Assembly (NCBI RefSeq): GCF_042477335.2
Contig: NC_091250.1
Location: 133,273,384 to 133,337,383, forward strand
Length of the DNA: 64,000 bases
Direction of reading: 5' to 3'
Source: Ovis canadensis
Lineage: Eukaryota > Chordata > Mammalia > Artiodactyla > Bovidae
Shown here: one piece after another, positions 1 through 31,761 of the stretch
Numbering within the stretch: position 1 is the stretch's first letter
Layout: every line of letters begins with the position of its first letter
The notes under the pieces: generated by a model
Database searches by the model: none
What the model saw: the letters and a program-made list of their open reading frames with translations, nothing else
What the model was told of the DNA's origin: nothing
Made by a program: the position numbers and the translations under genes

Positions 1-2534
1 AGGCGGACCCTGCTGGGGGGCACGGGCGGGCGGTGATGCCCACGGACCTGGGCGGCTCCACGAGGCGGGCGAGCGCTCCGGGTGGGCGTGGCCACAGCTG
101 CCCGAGGACAGGCGGCAGCGGCGGGGCCTCGGGTGAGACACCGCCCCGCGTGGTGGGGTCGTGACTGCTCCGGCCTCCCCTGCGGCGGACACTGATCCCA
201 CAGCCCCGGAGGCTGGAGGGTCGCTCGGCTTCGGGATGCGGGGCTGCGTCCCGCCGGCCTGCAGACGCTGCCTTCTCGCCGCGCCCTCGCGGTGGAGGCG
301 GAGAGGCCTCAGCGTGAGGACGCCAGTGCGTCCCATGACGGGAACCACCCCTCAGCTTCCCCTAAAGGACCCACCGCCTCCTGATCCCATCGCTTGGTCT
401 AGGGCTCCAGCCCCTGAATCTGGGGGCCCGAACGTCCGTTCTGTATTGGGGGTTCCGGGTCCCACCCCACCGCCGGGAGGGGCTCACTGGCTGTACGTCT
501 GGGGGTGGCTGCCAGGGCTAGGCCCACACCTCTGGCCTCCTTTCTGGCTGACCCGCTCCCGCCCAGCAGAGGCCCCCGGCCGTGGAGATGGCGTGCCAGG
601 CGCAGGGGTGCGGAAGCCGGGGCTGCGGCTGCGTGCCCAGCTCGGGTCATGTTTACCCTCAGGAGCCCGGTGCCAGGCCCCCGCCCGGCCTCTCAGCCCT
701 GAGTTGACTCGGGCCCCAGGATAAACACCCATTCAGCTGCACAAGGCCCCTTTGTCCAGGGCGAGGCTGCTGGCCTAGGACGCTGTCCGGCGGCCCGTGT
801 CCTCAGCGTGGCCAGCCGCCCCTCGTGGCCTTGTCTGGGCAGACGCCGGGCCCAGCTCAGAGGCCCCAGCTGGGGACAGCGCCCTGGGCGGCTTGTGGAG
901 TGGCAAGCAGCAGGGGGCAAGCCTGCGGGCTCTCTTGGAGTGAGCCACGTAGCTACAGCCTCGGGGCCCCCGCCCTCGCCAGCTCCTGTGGGAGGTGTGG
1001 GGGGTGGTCCCGGCGCTGCAGGCATCCCTTGCCCACCCTGGCCCCTGCGGGTGGGCCCACAGACCCCTGGGCAAGGTGCGGCCAGCCAGGGGAGGGCCTG
1101 GCGTCGGGAGGTGGCTGGCTTGGGCCTCGAGGGCACAGTCTTGGGGCTAGCTGGGGTGACTCTGGCAGGAGCCCCAGGACCCCGCAGCCCTGCATCTGGC
1201 TGGGTTCGGGTGCTGAGGACACCCCTCCAGGAGTTAAGCAGAAAGCGGCCGGCCTGGGCCAGGGTCCTGCAGGCCCCGCCCAGCGGCTTGGCCCTGACGT
1301 GGGGGCCGGGACAGCTTCTTGAGCGCAGGAGGGCTGTGTGTGACTCAGGTCAGGAGAGGCCTGCTGGCGGTGTTGCTGAGGATGGGGGAGTTGGGGGACC
1401 CACAGGGGTCCCCGGGGGCTCCCAGGGAGCCTGGGGCTGGGAGGAGTGGCCCCCAGTCCCCACCCCTGTCACTCTGAGTTCTGAGAAGGGGCATGCTGTG
1501 CAACTGCGGGGGCCACAGTGGCGCCCGAGGGAGTGTGGGGGGCGGGCATCCCCAGGGTCCCATCCTTCTGCCGCGTGTGGCCGGCAGCGACCCCTGGTGG
1601 CGGCGAGCATGCCACTGCGGCCCCCCAGGGACCTGCCCTCCTGAAGGGGTGGGGGCGTGGCCTGCTGCCTCTCCGTGGGGACCCCTGCTCCCTGTACTGG
1701 TTCCCCCCGCCTCAGGACGGCGCCCTGGGCTCGGGGTGGACGTGCAGACCCTGGAGGTGCCCTCTGGCGGTTCCCAGGTCATGTCGTGAGGAGTAACCGC
1801 TCCAGAGCTCGAGCTTCCCTGACCAGTGTCCAGCCAGCGGTCGGCCTGCCCCCTCCACGGTCCCGCTGCCCAGCAGGCTGGGCCTGCTCGGTTCAGAGGG
1901 CCCCCTGGGGCCGCCCGGCCCTCATTGCCCCCAGGCCAGGGACCCCCGGCCCTGCCCCATGGGAAGGGGCCCAGGAGGAAGATGCGCTCAGCCTCTCCCG
2001 GGGAGCAGGCCCCTGGCCCTGGGGGTGCAGACTCTGAGCCTTTCCTCCGTCAGGAGCGTTGAATGTCTGGCAGGGCTCTGCAGGGAGACCCCCTGCTGTG
2101 GAGACCCCTTGCCCGTGAGTTTCCACGCACGGCGTCTTCCTGGGTCTCAGGAGACTGGGGGCTTCCAGCCAGGAGGGGGGCAGCTGGGAACTGCCGGTCA
2201 TGACACCCCCCACCCCTGTGAACGTCCCACTGCGGGGCCGGCAGCCCTCACCGGGACCCAGAGCCGACCCCTGCCGCGGCTGCCTTTCTTCCACGAAGGC
2301 ACTGGTCTGCGAGACCTGTGGTTGATGCAGACAGCGTCCACCCCAGCACCACGTGGCTGGCCAGGGGGACTGGGGGACTGGGCCCCGCTCAGCCGACACC
2401 CAGGAGGTGCTGGTGGCTGGCCGGGCAGCTGCGAGGTGCGGGCAGGGACGGAGAGAAGGCATCGAAGGGACAGCGACTGTGGTCAGATCAGCCAGAAACT
2501 GCCCCTTTAATGAAGGCCAGGACAGCTCTATTGC
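1..2534. other. GC-rich intergenic DNA downstream of TACC3
   Basis: This stretch lies 3' of TACC3. It is GC-rich, and CpG-dense in the first 330 bases. Its many open frames overlap on both strands, show no domain I recognise and no convincing splice pattern, and are expected by chance at this composition. In the human order the next gene on this side is FGFR3, but I see no FGFR3-like coding sequence here. I recognise no interspersed repeat. Confidence 0.6.
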
Positions 2535-2683
2535 TTAGATTTAAGAGAAACTTTATTTAGTTTTTTCCGAAAGCAACCTAGTTTAAAAACAAACTGAAAT
2601 AAGAATCGATGTCAATAGAGAAGGAAAACCTAGACAGACACACACACACACAGAGGGAAGACAGCAAGGTCAGGGCTGCCGGG
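2535..2683 (-). other. TACC3: TACC3 3' UTR with polyadenylation signal
   Basis: On the minus strand the sequence after the TACC3 stop runs about 150 bases to an AATAAA hexamer at 2557-2552 (read as TTTATT on the plus strand). The cleavage point near 2535 is an estimate. A short CA dinucleotide run lies at about 2640-2654. The UTR is part of the last exon, which starts at 2749. Confidence 0.7.
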
Positions 2684-10879
<8,196 letters not shown>

Positions 10880-12400
10880 TCTGGAAAAGCGGGCAGTTGG
10901 GTGTCAGGCGGGCAGTGACGCTCATAGGCGACAGCGACAGGGCTGACCCATGGTGCTGCAGGGAGATGTCCCCCTTCGGCACAGGTGGGTCAGACCTCAG
11001 GCAGTGTGTCTTCTGCCAGGCAGTCCCCATCTTGCTCCAAAGGAGCTGCCACCTCCCAGGAGTAAGAGCCAGAGGAGCCTTCAGCTAATAGGGCAGGAGG
11101 GAAGGCTCAGGTGATTAAAACAACTTGAACTTTGTGGGTAAAAGTTCAGAGACAGATAAGGGCTGATCTGTGATGAAACTGAAGCGGCAGAGGAAGCCTG
11201 GGCCCCTCCATCAAGTGGAGCAGCCTCCCAGTTCGTGGACAGAAACGCAATAGGGCCCAGCAGCATGGCCGAGGAGGAGGTGGAGAAGGCAGCAGGCAGC
11301 AGGTGTGGAGTCACCTGTGGGGAGCTGAGTGTCTCCACCAGGGGCCTCCAATCAGGCCCAGGGGTTCCAGGGGAGTCTCATTCCTCCTTCCCGAGGCCCT
11401 CACGATGGTCAGTGGCATGGCACTCCCAACTGAGGAGTCACCAGAGGACTGGGCATTTGCCTCGTGGGGGCACTACAGGTACTCGCTGGCGGTGGGGACC
11501 CTGGGGACTGTGGTTGAGGAGGCCAGGTGGCTGAGGCACGGGAGAAAGGGTGGCTTTTAAAAGAGGGGAGGTCAGGGTGACAGGCCACCTCGAAGGGCTT
11601 GGGGGTAGGGGCTGCCTGTGGACGACAAGAGGGGTAGGAGGGAAGCGGGGAGGGGGGTGGGGTCAGAGGCTCTGGCACTGGGCCAGGGGGCGTGGTCAGC
11701 CCCTCTTGGCATCGGGCTCACACACTGCGTCCGGAGACGGGAAAGATGAGCCTGAGCTAGGGGCCACTCACTCTTGAGGTTTAGCCTGAACAACTGGGTA
11801 AACAGGGGAGGGGGGGCTGCAGGACACAGGACGGAGAGCAGACAGGACGCCTTTTTGGCAGACCTCCTCCTTGCCCTGGGGAAAGTGGGAGAACAATGAC
11901 GGCAGCCTTCCGGAGTTTGGCTTCTGCTAATGACGAGGGCTTCTGCTCAAGAGGAGGGGTCTTTTGAGAAGAGGAGGGCTGGCCGGGGAGGCGGGGAGGG
12001 ACTGGCGACCTAGGGTGAGGGGGGTCTGCCGAATCCGGTGCGGCAGGAGTCGGCGATGGGTCCGGGTGGGGCTGGACCCAGAGGGGCGGGGATCGGGAGG
12101 CCAGCGCTGGGCGCAGGGCAGCGAGCGCGCGTGGACTCAGGCTCGGAATCACCGGGCGTCCCGGGAGGCGGGGGTGGGAGCCCATCTGCTCTGCTCCCGG
12201 TTGCGGCCGGGCCGGCGGAGTGAGGGACGGCGGGAGAACGGCCCAGACCGCGAGGAGGGCGGAGCCGGAGGCGGCCTAGGCCCCGGTCTGGGGCGGGGAG
12301 GTCGCCAGCGCGGCAGGCAGACCCAGGCCGACAAAGCCCCAAGCCCCGGCAAGAGGCAGGACCGGAGCCCCGAGCCGGGCCCCCGCCGTCGCCCCCTTAC

Positions 12401-12460
12401 CTGTCGGCCGCCGCGCGGAGCCCAGGGTGGGAGGTGCCGAGTTCCGGAGCCCCTCTGCCC
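12401..12460 (-). other. TACC3: TACC3 noncoding first exon (5' end estimated)
   Basis: A GTAAGG donor on the minus strand at 12400-12395 closes a GC-rich exon that would splice to the coding exon starting at 10880. No ATG-initiated frame continues into exon 2, so it is 5' UTR. The transcription start is not visible; it is placed just inside the CHR-like element at 12469-12474. Confidence 0.55.
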
Positions 12461-12468
12461 GCCGCCGA

Positions 12469-12543
12469 TTCAAATACCGACGGTTGGCGAGCGCGGCCAA
12501 TCAGCGCGTGGCTGGGGCGGGGCGCGGGGCGCCGACAGCCAAT
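12469..12543 (-). promoter_or_regulatory. TACC3: CHR-like element with two upstream CCAAT boxes (TACC3 promoter)
   Basis: On the TACC3 strand, TTTGAA lies at 12474-12469. Two NF-Y boxes are upstream, as CCAAT on the plus strand at 12497-12501 and 12539-12543, 42 bases apart. CHR plus NF-Y is the known arrangement of G2/M genes controlled by the DREAM and MuvB complexes, and TACC3 is expressed in G2/M. I see no classical GGCGG CDE at the usual spacing, so the site is called CHR-like only. Confidence 0.5.
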
Positions 12544-12929
12544 GGGAGGCAGAACGCCAGCCCACGCCTACTAGGAGGTTTCGTTTCCGGGGCGAGGGCA
12601 CGCTGGGCGCGGCGGTCGCCGGATTCCTCAGTAAAGGCGGTTCTCCTGACGCGCCTAGAGGGGAGGCCGCACGCGGGTGGACGGTGACTGCGGAGCCCGC
12701 CGTCTCCCAGGAATCCCGGGCTTTGGTGCGGACGCGCCTGAGCTGCGCGGAAATTAGGGCCCGAGAGCCTCTCCCCCGAGTCTCAGTTTCCCCAGCTGGC
12801 CAATGGGATCGAGTGCAGCGCCGCCCCCAAGCGGGTCGTGGGGGAAGAGCCAAACCCTCGCGAGAACTGTAGGGGCGGCTCGCGATGTGTGTGTGTGTGG
12901 GGGGGGGGTGTCGAACGAGGGGCTCGAGA

Positions 12930-13024
12930 ACTTCATTTCCCAAAATACTCCGCGGGACTCCATCTCCCAGAGCGCCCCGCGAGTGCCCCGAGGGCAGGGA
13001 CTCCGTTTCCCAGAGCGCCCCGCG
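12930..13024 (+). promoter_or_regulatory. Three tandem ZNF143/STAF-like sites
   Basis: Three 25-base matches to the ZNF143 (STAF/SBS) pattern lie at 12930-12954, 12957-12981 and 13000-13024. Each begins ACT, has a TCCCA core and ends CCGCG; copies 2 and 3 share CCCAGAGCGCCCCGCG. All lie within 200 bases of the TMEM129 start codon. Such sites are known at CpG-island promoters lacking TATA boxes. Confidence 0.6.
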
Positions 13025-13120
13025 CCGCCGGGCGCCTACCGGACCCGGACGCTGTGGCCGGTTCGCTACGCTGGGTGGCGGGCCTCGCCGGGCCGGTTTC
13101 CCGGCGGCGACGGCGGCGCG

Positions 13121-16100
13121 ATGGACAGCCCTGAGGTCACCTTCACGCTGGCCTACCTGGTGTTCGCCGTGTGCTTCGTGTTCACCCCCACCGAGTTCCA
13201 CTCGGCCGGGCTCACGGTGCAGAACCTGCTGTCGGGCTGGCTGGGCAGCGAAGACGCCGCCTTCGTGCCCTATCACCTGCGCCGCACGGCCGCCACGCTG
13301 CTGTGCCACTCGCTGCTGCCCCTCGGTGAGCCGGGCGCCGACCTCCGGAACCCGGAGCGGGAGGGACGGGGGGCGGGGTCCCGTGCTGGAGAGCCGAGGC
13401 TGCGAGGGGAGCGCCCGTGTGCTCGGGGAAGTGCTGCCCCTTGCAGGTACCCGGCGGAGAGGCGAGCTCAGAACCCTGGGGAAGGGGGTGCTCTGCTCAC
13501 TGGGGCAAGTGGTGAGCTGGCTCTCGGCGGACAGGTCAGGTATGAGTTAACTGATGCCCCTAGGGGTGGCCTGTTCCAATCTCTTTGGAAGGTGGGTGCG
13601 GGAAAGGCAGGCAGAGAGGGTGACGGCAGTCGAGTGTCATTTCCGCCTCCAGTAGATCTTCCTGACCCAGGGATCGAACCCGCATCTCCTGCATTGGCAG
13701 GCAGGATCTTTGCCACTGAACACTAGGGAAGGCCCCCACCCTCACCCCTACCCTTTAAAAAATATATAATTTTATTCACGGGTGTGCTGGGTCTTCGTTG
13801 TTGCCCGAGGTCTTTCTCTAGTCGCGTGGGAGATACTCTGTTGCAAGCCTTAAAGCGCGCAGATTCCAGTAGTTGTGGCACCGGGCTTAGTTGCTCTGCA
13901 GCATGTGGGATCTTCCGGGCCCAGAAATCAAACCCATGTCCTCCGCGTTGGCAGGCCGATTCTTAACCGCTGCACGGCCTGGGAAGTCCTAGAGAAGCAC
14001 GGCCTGGGAAGTCCTAGAGAAGCCCTTTTGGAACTTCAGAGAAGTGTTGTTTATTGCCACATGAGTTACTTATCATGTATCAGTTTGATCAATAGCATTT
14101 ATTACTATTTTTGCAACTTCAAACCCTTCCTGCAGGTCAGTATCCACGTTATTAACTTTGATATGCAAATTGGCCCCCATCTGGCCACCAGGGGCCTGGA
14201 GCTGGCTCCCATGTCCCTTGCTCTTGTCACTGTTTGTTTACTGTCTGGTCCACGACGTCCCGGTTCTGGGAAGGGCCATACTCTGGTCTGCTTCCTCAGA
14301 GTAGGTGGGACCCAGAGGCTGAGATCCAGTCCCAAGACGGCCTGTGGGCAGCTCTGCATTGGGTGACACCATATCCTTGTGCTTATTTTTGCTTTTCTAG
14401 GATTTTCTCATTTTATTTCCTCTACTCATATGTGGTTTTACAAAGCTAAAGTAGTAAGATGAGAATGTTTTCTGCTCACTGGACAGGTACTCAGTTGAGT
14501 CAGCTATGGAGCTGGACAAGGCCCACCTGCCCTGGGGTACCACGGCCTTGCCCTGGGAGCTGACCGTGGCAGAGAGCCAGATCCAAGGCTGGGGATTAAA
14601 GGAAGAGGCCTCCCCCAGTCCCACCAAGGGATAGGGTCAGTACTGGGGAGGCTGGCAGCCGGGCAGTCCCAACCTCTGCTGAAGCTTGCCCGTCCCTTTT
14701 AGGCTACTATGTGGGCATGTGCTTTGCAGCCTCGGAAAAGCAGCTCTACTACCCCAGCCAGACCCCGGAGACCTGGCGGGCCTTCCTCCTGCTAGCGTTG
14801 ATGCTGCCCACCATCACCTGCACCCTGATCTACTACTGGTCCCGGGACCGGTGGGCCCGCCACCCCCTGGCCCGCACCCTGGCCCTCTATGCCCTCCCAC
14901 GGTCGGGCTGGCGGGCTGTGGCTTCCTCCGTGAACACGGAGTTCCGGCGGATTGACAAGTTTGCCACCGGGGTGCCGGGTGCCCGTGTGGTCGTGACGGA
15001 CACGTGGGTGATGAAGGTGACCGCGTACCGCGTGCACGTGGCCCAGCAGCAGGACGTGCACCTGACCCTGATGGAGGCCCAGCAGCACGACCTCTCCCCA
15101 GACTCACATCTGCCCGTGCAGCTGCTCACCATCCGCGTGGCCAGCGCCAACCCTGCCGTGCAGGCCTTCGACATCCGGTAGGCGGGCCTGCGGCTGGGGC
15201 CGCTGGGGTGGTGCACCCTTGGTCTGCTCTTGGTGTTGCTCAGGGGCCGGGGTGGGTGGGAGCTGGTCCTTCTGGAGTGCCCCTCCCTCAGGTCCTTTGC
15301 GTTTCCTCTTTCTTCCCAGCCTGCTCTGAGCTGTCTTCCCGGCGCCTCGGCGGGAGCACACGGGGGGTGTCTGGGGGCCACTGTATGGGACAGATGCTGG
15401 GTGGCTCCCTCAGCCCTGAGCCTGGGCCGGGGCCGAGGTGCTCCTGTCTAGTTCAGGCTGTGGCAGGCCTGCCCGCCCCTCCTGGACCCGTCTTGGGCCT
15501 GAACCTGCCGAGGGCCAGGCTCTCTGCTACAGTTCTCCCACCCTCCGGGCCCCTCCGCATGTCCCAAGGAGAGGCCCATGGGCAGCACTGGGCCAGTGGG
15601 CTCTGGACCCACGGCCATCTCTAGTGGGCCCCGCCCAGCAGCGTCCACCTCTACAGGCTGAACTCCACGGAGTACGGCGAGCTGTGTGAGAAGCTCCGGG
15701 CGCCCATCCGCAGCGTGGCCAACGTGGTCATCCACCAGAGCCTGGGCGACCTCTTCCTGGAGACCTTCGCCTCCCTGGTGGAGGTCAACCCGGCCTACTC
15801 GGTCCCCAGCAGCCAGGTAGGGGGCTGGGCAGGGGAGGTGGGTTCCCACAGCTGGGCCGCCGTGGACCGCCTCTCCTGGGGTAGGGCAGGACCCCCGTCC
15901 CCAGGCAGCCCGGCCGAGCTCCCTCTGACCACTGGCCTGCCCGCAGGACCTGGAGGCCTGCATCGGCTGCATGCAGACCCGGGCCAGCGTGAAGCTGGTG
16001 AAACACTGCCAGGCGGCGGCCGCGGGCGAGTGCCAGCAGTGCCGCTGCCGCCCCATGTGGTGCCTCGCCTGCATGGGCAAGTGGTTCGCCAGCCGCCAGG

Positions 16101-16195
16101 ACCCGCAGCGCCCCGACACCTGGCTGGCCAGCCGTGTGCCCTGCCCCACCTGCCGCGCGCGCTTCTGTATCCTGGACGTGTGCGCCGTGCGCTGA
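13121..16195 (+). CDS. TMEM129: TMEM129, ER-membrane E3 ubiquitin ligase (4 exons)
   Basis: TMEM129 is an ER E3 ligase that acts with Derlin-1 in ER-associated degradation and is used by cytomegalovirus US11 against MHC class I (family knowledge). Exons: 13121-13325, 14703-15177, 15657-15816, 15947-16195, all GT-AG and in phase, giving 362 residues, the human length. Hydrophobic segments lie near residues 7-27 (FTLAYLVFAVCFVF), 57-77 (AATLLCHSLLPLGYYVGMC) and 94-114 (FLLLALMLPTITCTLIYYW). The C-terminal exon carries the atypical cysteine-only RING, about residues 285-350: CIGC, then CQQCRCRPMWCLACMGKWF, then CPTCRARFC. The start codon lies 97 bases after the last ZNF143-like site, and the first residues MDSPEVTFTLAYLVF match human. 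No defect was seen. Confidence 0.96.
13645..13735 (-). repeat. Bov-tA-type SINE fragment, antisense
   Basis: In TMEM129 intron 1, the plus strand shows the complement of a tRNA-derived SINE head (CCCAGGGATCGAACCCGCAT followed by CTCCTGCATTGGCAGGCAGG), ending near AGGGAAGGCC. Confidence 0.75.
13752..14022 (-). repeat. CHR-type tRNA-Glu SINE, antisense, with 25-bp end duplication
   Basis: GCTGGGTCTTCGTTGTTGCC to GGGAAGTCC is the antisense form of the cetartiodactyl CHR SINE. Its end and flank, beginning GCACGGCCTGGGAAGTCC, are duplicated with a period of 25 (13972 and 13997). It lies in TMEM129 intron 1. Confidence 0.8.
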
Positions 16196-17470
16196 GCCCC
16201 CTGGGGGGACCCTGCGGCTGCCTCCAGGGGAAGACGGGCCTCTGGGCCCTCCTCGGCGCTGCTGTGGGCAGATCTTCGGTGCAGCGACTCACTGGTGCCC
16301 CGAGGCTGCGGAAGGGCCTGGCTGCGGTTTCGGCAGAACCTTCCTCCTGAAGTTCCGTCCCTGGCAGTGGGGTGGTCTTCAGCACCTCTGCCTCCTTCAC
16401 TCTCTGTTCCTCCGACCAGGGGTCAGTGCTGGGCATGCAGAGCATGGTGTCGGGTCCATCTCCAGAGCATTCTGTGGCCCCCGAGCTGTGTTCTGGGCGA
16501 CCCCTTGGTCTGCCCCAGATGACCCTAACCTAGCCGCTTGCCTTAAATGTATGGGGCACAAAAGTCTGAACTGCTCCTCAGTTATACGACAGACTTGGAT
16601 TTGTCTATGACTGCAGTCTGTCACGCTTACGCTGCCAGGCTGGCCGCTGGCCCTGCGGCATGGGCGCCCTCCCCACGAGGCTGCTCTGAAGACCCAGTGC
16701 AGAGCCTGGCGGTGGAGGGCACGAGCATTGCCCAGGGCCTCCTGGTGACCGCAGCCAGCCGAGGGCGCCCTCCTGGGTGGGGTGGCCCCCATCTGCCCCC
16801 TACCCAGAGATGCCTTGGGCTTTCCATCAGGGCCTGTTTTCACCTGCCTTTCCCTTGGCCGAGTGCATGTGGGGCTGCCCACCCCTTTGAGGGGCCTGTG
16901 GCCATGTGCCTTCTGGTGCTCCCATGAGTCCAGGGAATGGGCTGTCTCAGACTCCTGGTTGCCCAGCGACATCTTGTATCCAGACAGCAAGATTGTGGGG
17001 ACCCAGCGTGAGGCTCCCCACAGGCCCACCCGCTTCAGAAGGGGAGTGCCTGGCAGTCAGGGAGATGACAGCTGCCTCCCCAATTCTGGATGGTGAGGTG
17101 GAGGGCAGGGGGAAGTGCTGGGCTCCGGGGTACAGCTTTGAATGGGGCTGTTGGAGGGGCCCTGAGCCTCCTAAACGTGGTCCTTCTAAGCAAGTTAGAT
17201 GGAATGAACTCAACCAAGGCTGCACTGAGCCCAGAGATTTGGAAGTGAGCAAGCCCAGATTCATGGTCTTCCGGGGGCACCCACAGGGGACAGCCGTCAG
17301 AAGGGCAGCCAGGAGCCATGCCCGGCCTCAGCCTGGAATTTCAAACTCTGGCAAGGGAGAGCCAGGCCTGGGGTTGTCTTTTCTACAAGAGACGGTTACT
17401 TAGTTTTATAAAGATATACCTATTGTAGCAAAGTGGTATGCTATTGAATAAAACGTTAGTATGACGTTAT
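16196..17470 (+). other. TMEM129: TMEM129 3' UTR with polyadenylation signal
   Basis: The sequence runs from the stop codon to AATAAA at 17447-17452, giving a UTR of about 1.27 kb. A second AATAAA at 17555-17560 could serve as an alternative end. No interspersed repeat is obvious inside it. The cleavage position is estimated. Confidence 0.7.
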
Positions 17471-18720
17471 CAATATTTTGTTTCTCCTGATACTCAAACA
17501 ACTGGGGCGAGGCCGTCTTAGAAATGGCCTCTTTATTGTGCATCTTTTCTTCAGAATAAAGGGAGGCAGACTCTTCAGGAATCTTCCCCTGATTTTCTTG
17601 CTGGGGTCTCAAAAGCTTACTTCCAGGGAGCCTTTGTGGATGGGTCCTGGAGGGTAGGGGTGGGGGGAGGGGTTAGCATACACGTGCTCCAGATGCAGGG
17701 GCCGACGTGAAGGACACTGGTGATCCAAGGTGGTGAGCCCTGCTGGGTGAGACCTGCAGCCGTGTGCTTGCTGCTGGGTCCCACGTGGAGCCTGCTGGCA
17801 CAGCCGCTTGGCTGGGAGAGCTCCTCAGCAGCATAAGCTCTGTGCTCCCTTATGCTGCTGCTGGACCCTGAACATGTTTATAAAGTACACGCAACCTACT
17901 GAAAGCCAGTGGGCTGGAATTTACTTTATCTTGGAGATACTTGATTTTTTTTTTTTCATTATAGTCCTTCTCTGATAGTTTAGTCACTAAGTCATGTCTG
18001 ACTCTGTGACCTCATGTGTTACCGAGTCCAAGCTCGCTCTGCTCACTGCACGGTAGGCCAGTGAATCTGGGACGAGGTGCTGAGGCAAGGAATACTTTAT
18101 TCTGAGAGCCTGCTGACTGAGAAGGCGGCAGACTGTCTCAAAACAACCATGTCATTCCGGTCGGGATGCCAGATTCTCTCATAGGTCAGAGATGGGGGAG
18201 GTGACGGAACCGTAAAAAGGCCGGTAATCTTGCAAATATCTCCTAGAATTGCAAGCCTCAGGCAGGGTATATGCTAATTTCTTCCTGCCTTCTACTGGTG
18301 GACAGGGTTCTGAACAAAAGGCACTTTAGAGTCTGGCAGAGAAGCAGGGTTCTCTGAGGCAGGGTTTATGTATGATTGTCAAAACAGTTCCAGTATGGAG
18401 TGAGAATTGACTTTTCCCTAAAACATGGACTGTAGCCCGCCAGTCTCCTCTGCCCCTGGGATTTCCCAGGCCTGGAATACTGGAGTGGGTTGCCGTTTCC
18501 TTCTCCAGGAGATCTTCCCAACCCTGGGATTGAACCCAAGTCTCTTTTATCTTCTTTATTTGCACGCAAGTATCACCACCTAATGCTTGGAGACTGGCCA
18601 AAGGCCCAGCCCAGTGAGGGGGGGTAGGGAAGGGAAGGGGTATGTGTGTGTGAAGAACGTGACACAGGCTCACGGGTTGTGTGTGTGTGTGTAAACAACG
18701 TGACATAGGCTCAGGGGTCT
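17471..18720. other. Intergenic DNA between TMEM129 and SLBP
   Basis: No gene was seen. A ruminant SINE/BovB scrap lies at about 17962-18055 (TTTAGTCACTAAGTCATGTC). A stretch at about 18060-18350 resembles no repeat I can name firmly. An antisense Bov-tA piece lies at 18420-18545, and GT dinucleotide runs lie near 18645-18695, just before the SLBP CpG island. Confidence 0.6.
18420..18545 (-). repeat. Bov-tA SINE fragment, antisense
   Basis: The segment ACATGGACTGTAGCCCGCC, GGAATACTGGAGTGGGTTGC and CCCTGGGATTGAACCCAAGT, in that order, is the antisense signature of Bov-tA. Confidence 0.85.
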
Positions 18721-18779
18721 GGGCATCTGACGCCGGCAGCGAGTTTTCGGGGCGCGAAGCCTGCAGCCCGAGGCTGCCT

Positions 18780-19341
18780 CCTCTTCCGGGTTCCGGGTTC
18801 CCGCCAGCGCGGACAAAGTCCCTGGCGTGCCGACCAATCGGAGAGCGCCCCAAACCTGGGCTCGGCCAATCGGAGGCGCGCGCTTTGCCCCCTCGGCGCG
18901 CCCGAGTCGCCGGCCGCCGAATCTCCCGCCAATACGCCTACCCTCCCCCCCGCCCCGCCCGCGAAGGCGCGGCCAATCAGCATCGAGCGGCCCGGCGGCC
19001 CGGCCGCCTCCATGGCGGAGGGGACACCCTTCTCTGAGGGCCTCGCCTCAGTCTCCCCGGCGGAGCCCCTTGGCCGCCCGGATGGCAGTGCGCGGGGCAG
19101 CGGTTTCGCGGCGGCCGCCCCGGCCTGGGCCGCCTGCGCGGCGCGCGCTGCGGCGGGGCGCCCCCTGGGCCGCGGCCCGATGGTCTCGCCGGCGCGGCGC
19201 GCGCGGGAGCCTGGGGGGCGGGGCGGCGCCCTATAAGCGCGGCTGGGGGCGGGGCGCGCGCGTCAGTCGGCGCCGCGCGGAGAGGAGCTCGCGCCCGCCG
19301 CCCGCGCCGCCGGCCCCGGGAGCCCCGCTCGCCGCCTCGCC
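18780..19341 (+). promoter_or_regulatory. SLBP: SLBP CpG-island promoter and 5' UTR
   Basis: A CpG island starts near 18720 and continues through exon 2 (to about 19640). Four CCAAT boxes lie at 18834-18838, 18866-18870, 18929-18933 and 18973-18977; the first two are 32 bases apart and share the extended sequence CCAATCGGAG. An E2F-like TTTCGCGG is at 19104-19111, and a TATA-like TATAAG at 19232-19237 would place the start near 19262. NF-Y and E2F control suits a histone-mRNA factor needed at S phase; this is inference. Confidence 0.65.

Positions 19342-31761
<12,420 letters not shown>

Larger units (their letters stand above)
12200..13120. promoter_or_regulatory. CpG-rich bidirectional promoter of TACC3 and TMEM129
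   Basis: The two genes are divergent, with the TACC3 first exon ending at 12401 and the TMEM129 start codon at 13121. The interval is CpG-dense and has CCAAT boxes at 12497-12501, 12539-12543 and 12797-12801, GC boxes (GGGGCGGGG near 12515) and three ZNF143-like sites nearest TMEM129. There is no TATA box. A shared CpG promoter is inferred from position and composition. Confidence 0.75.

Noticed and set aside
1-2500. Possible extra gene upstream of the TACC3 3' end
   Set aside because: Many overlapping GC-rich frames on both strands, with no domain, no consistent splice sites and no similarity I can recall.
18060-18350. Possible ruminant endogenous retrovirus LTR fragment
   Set aside because: An antisense AATAAA and general look suggested it, but I could not match a family or find matching ends, so it is not called.
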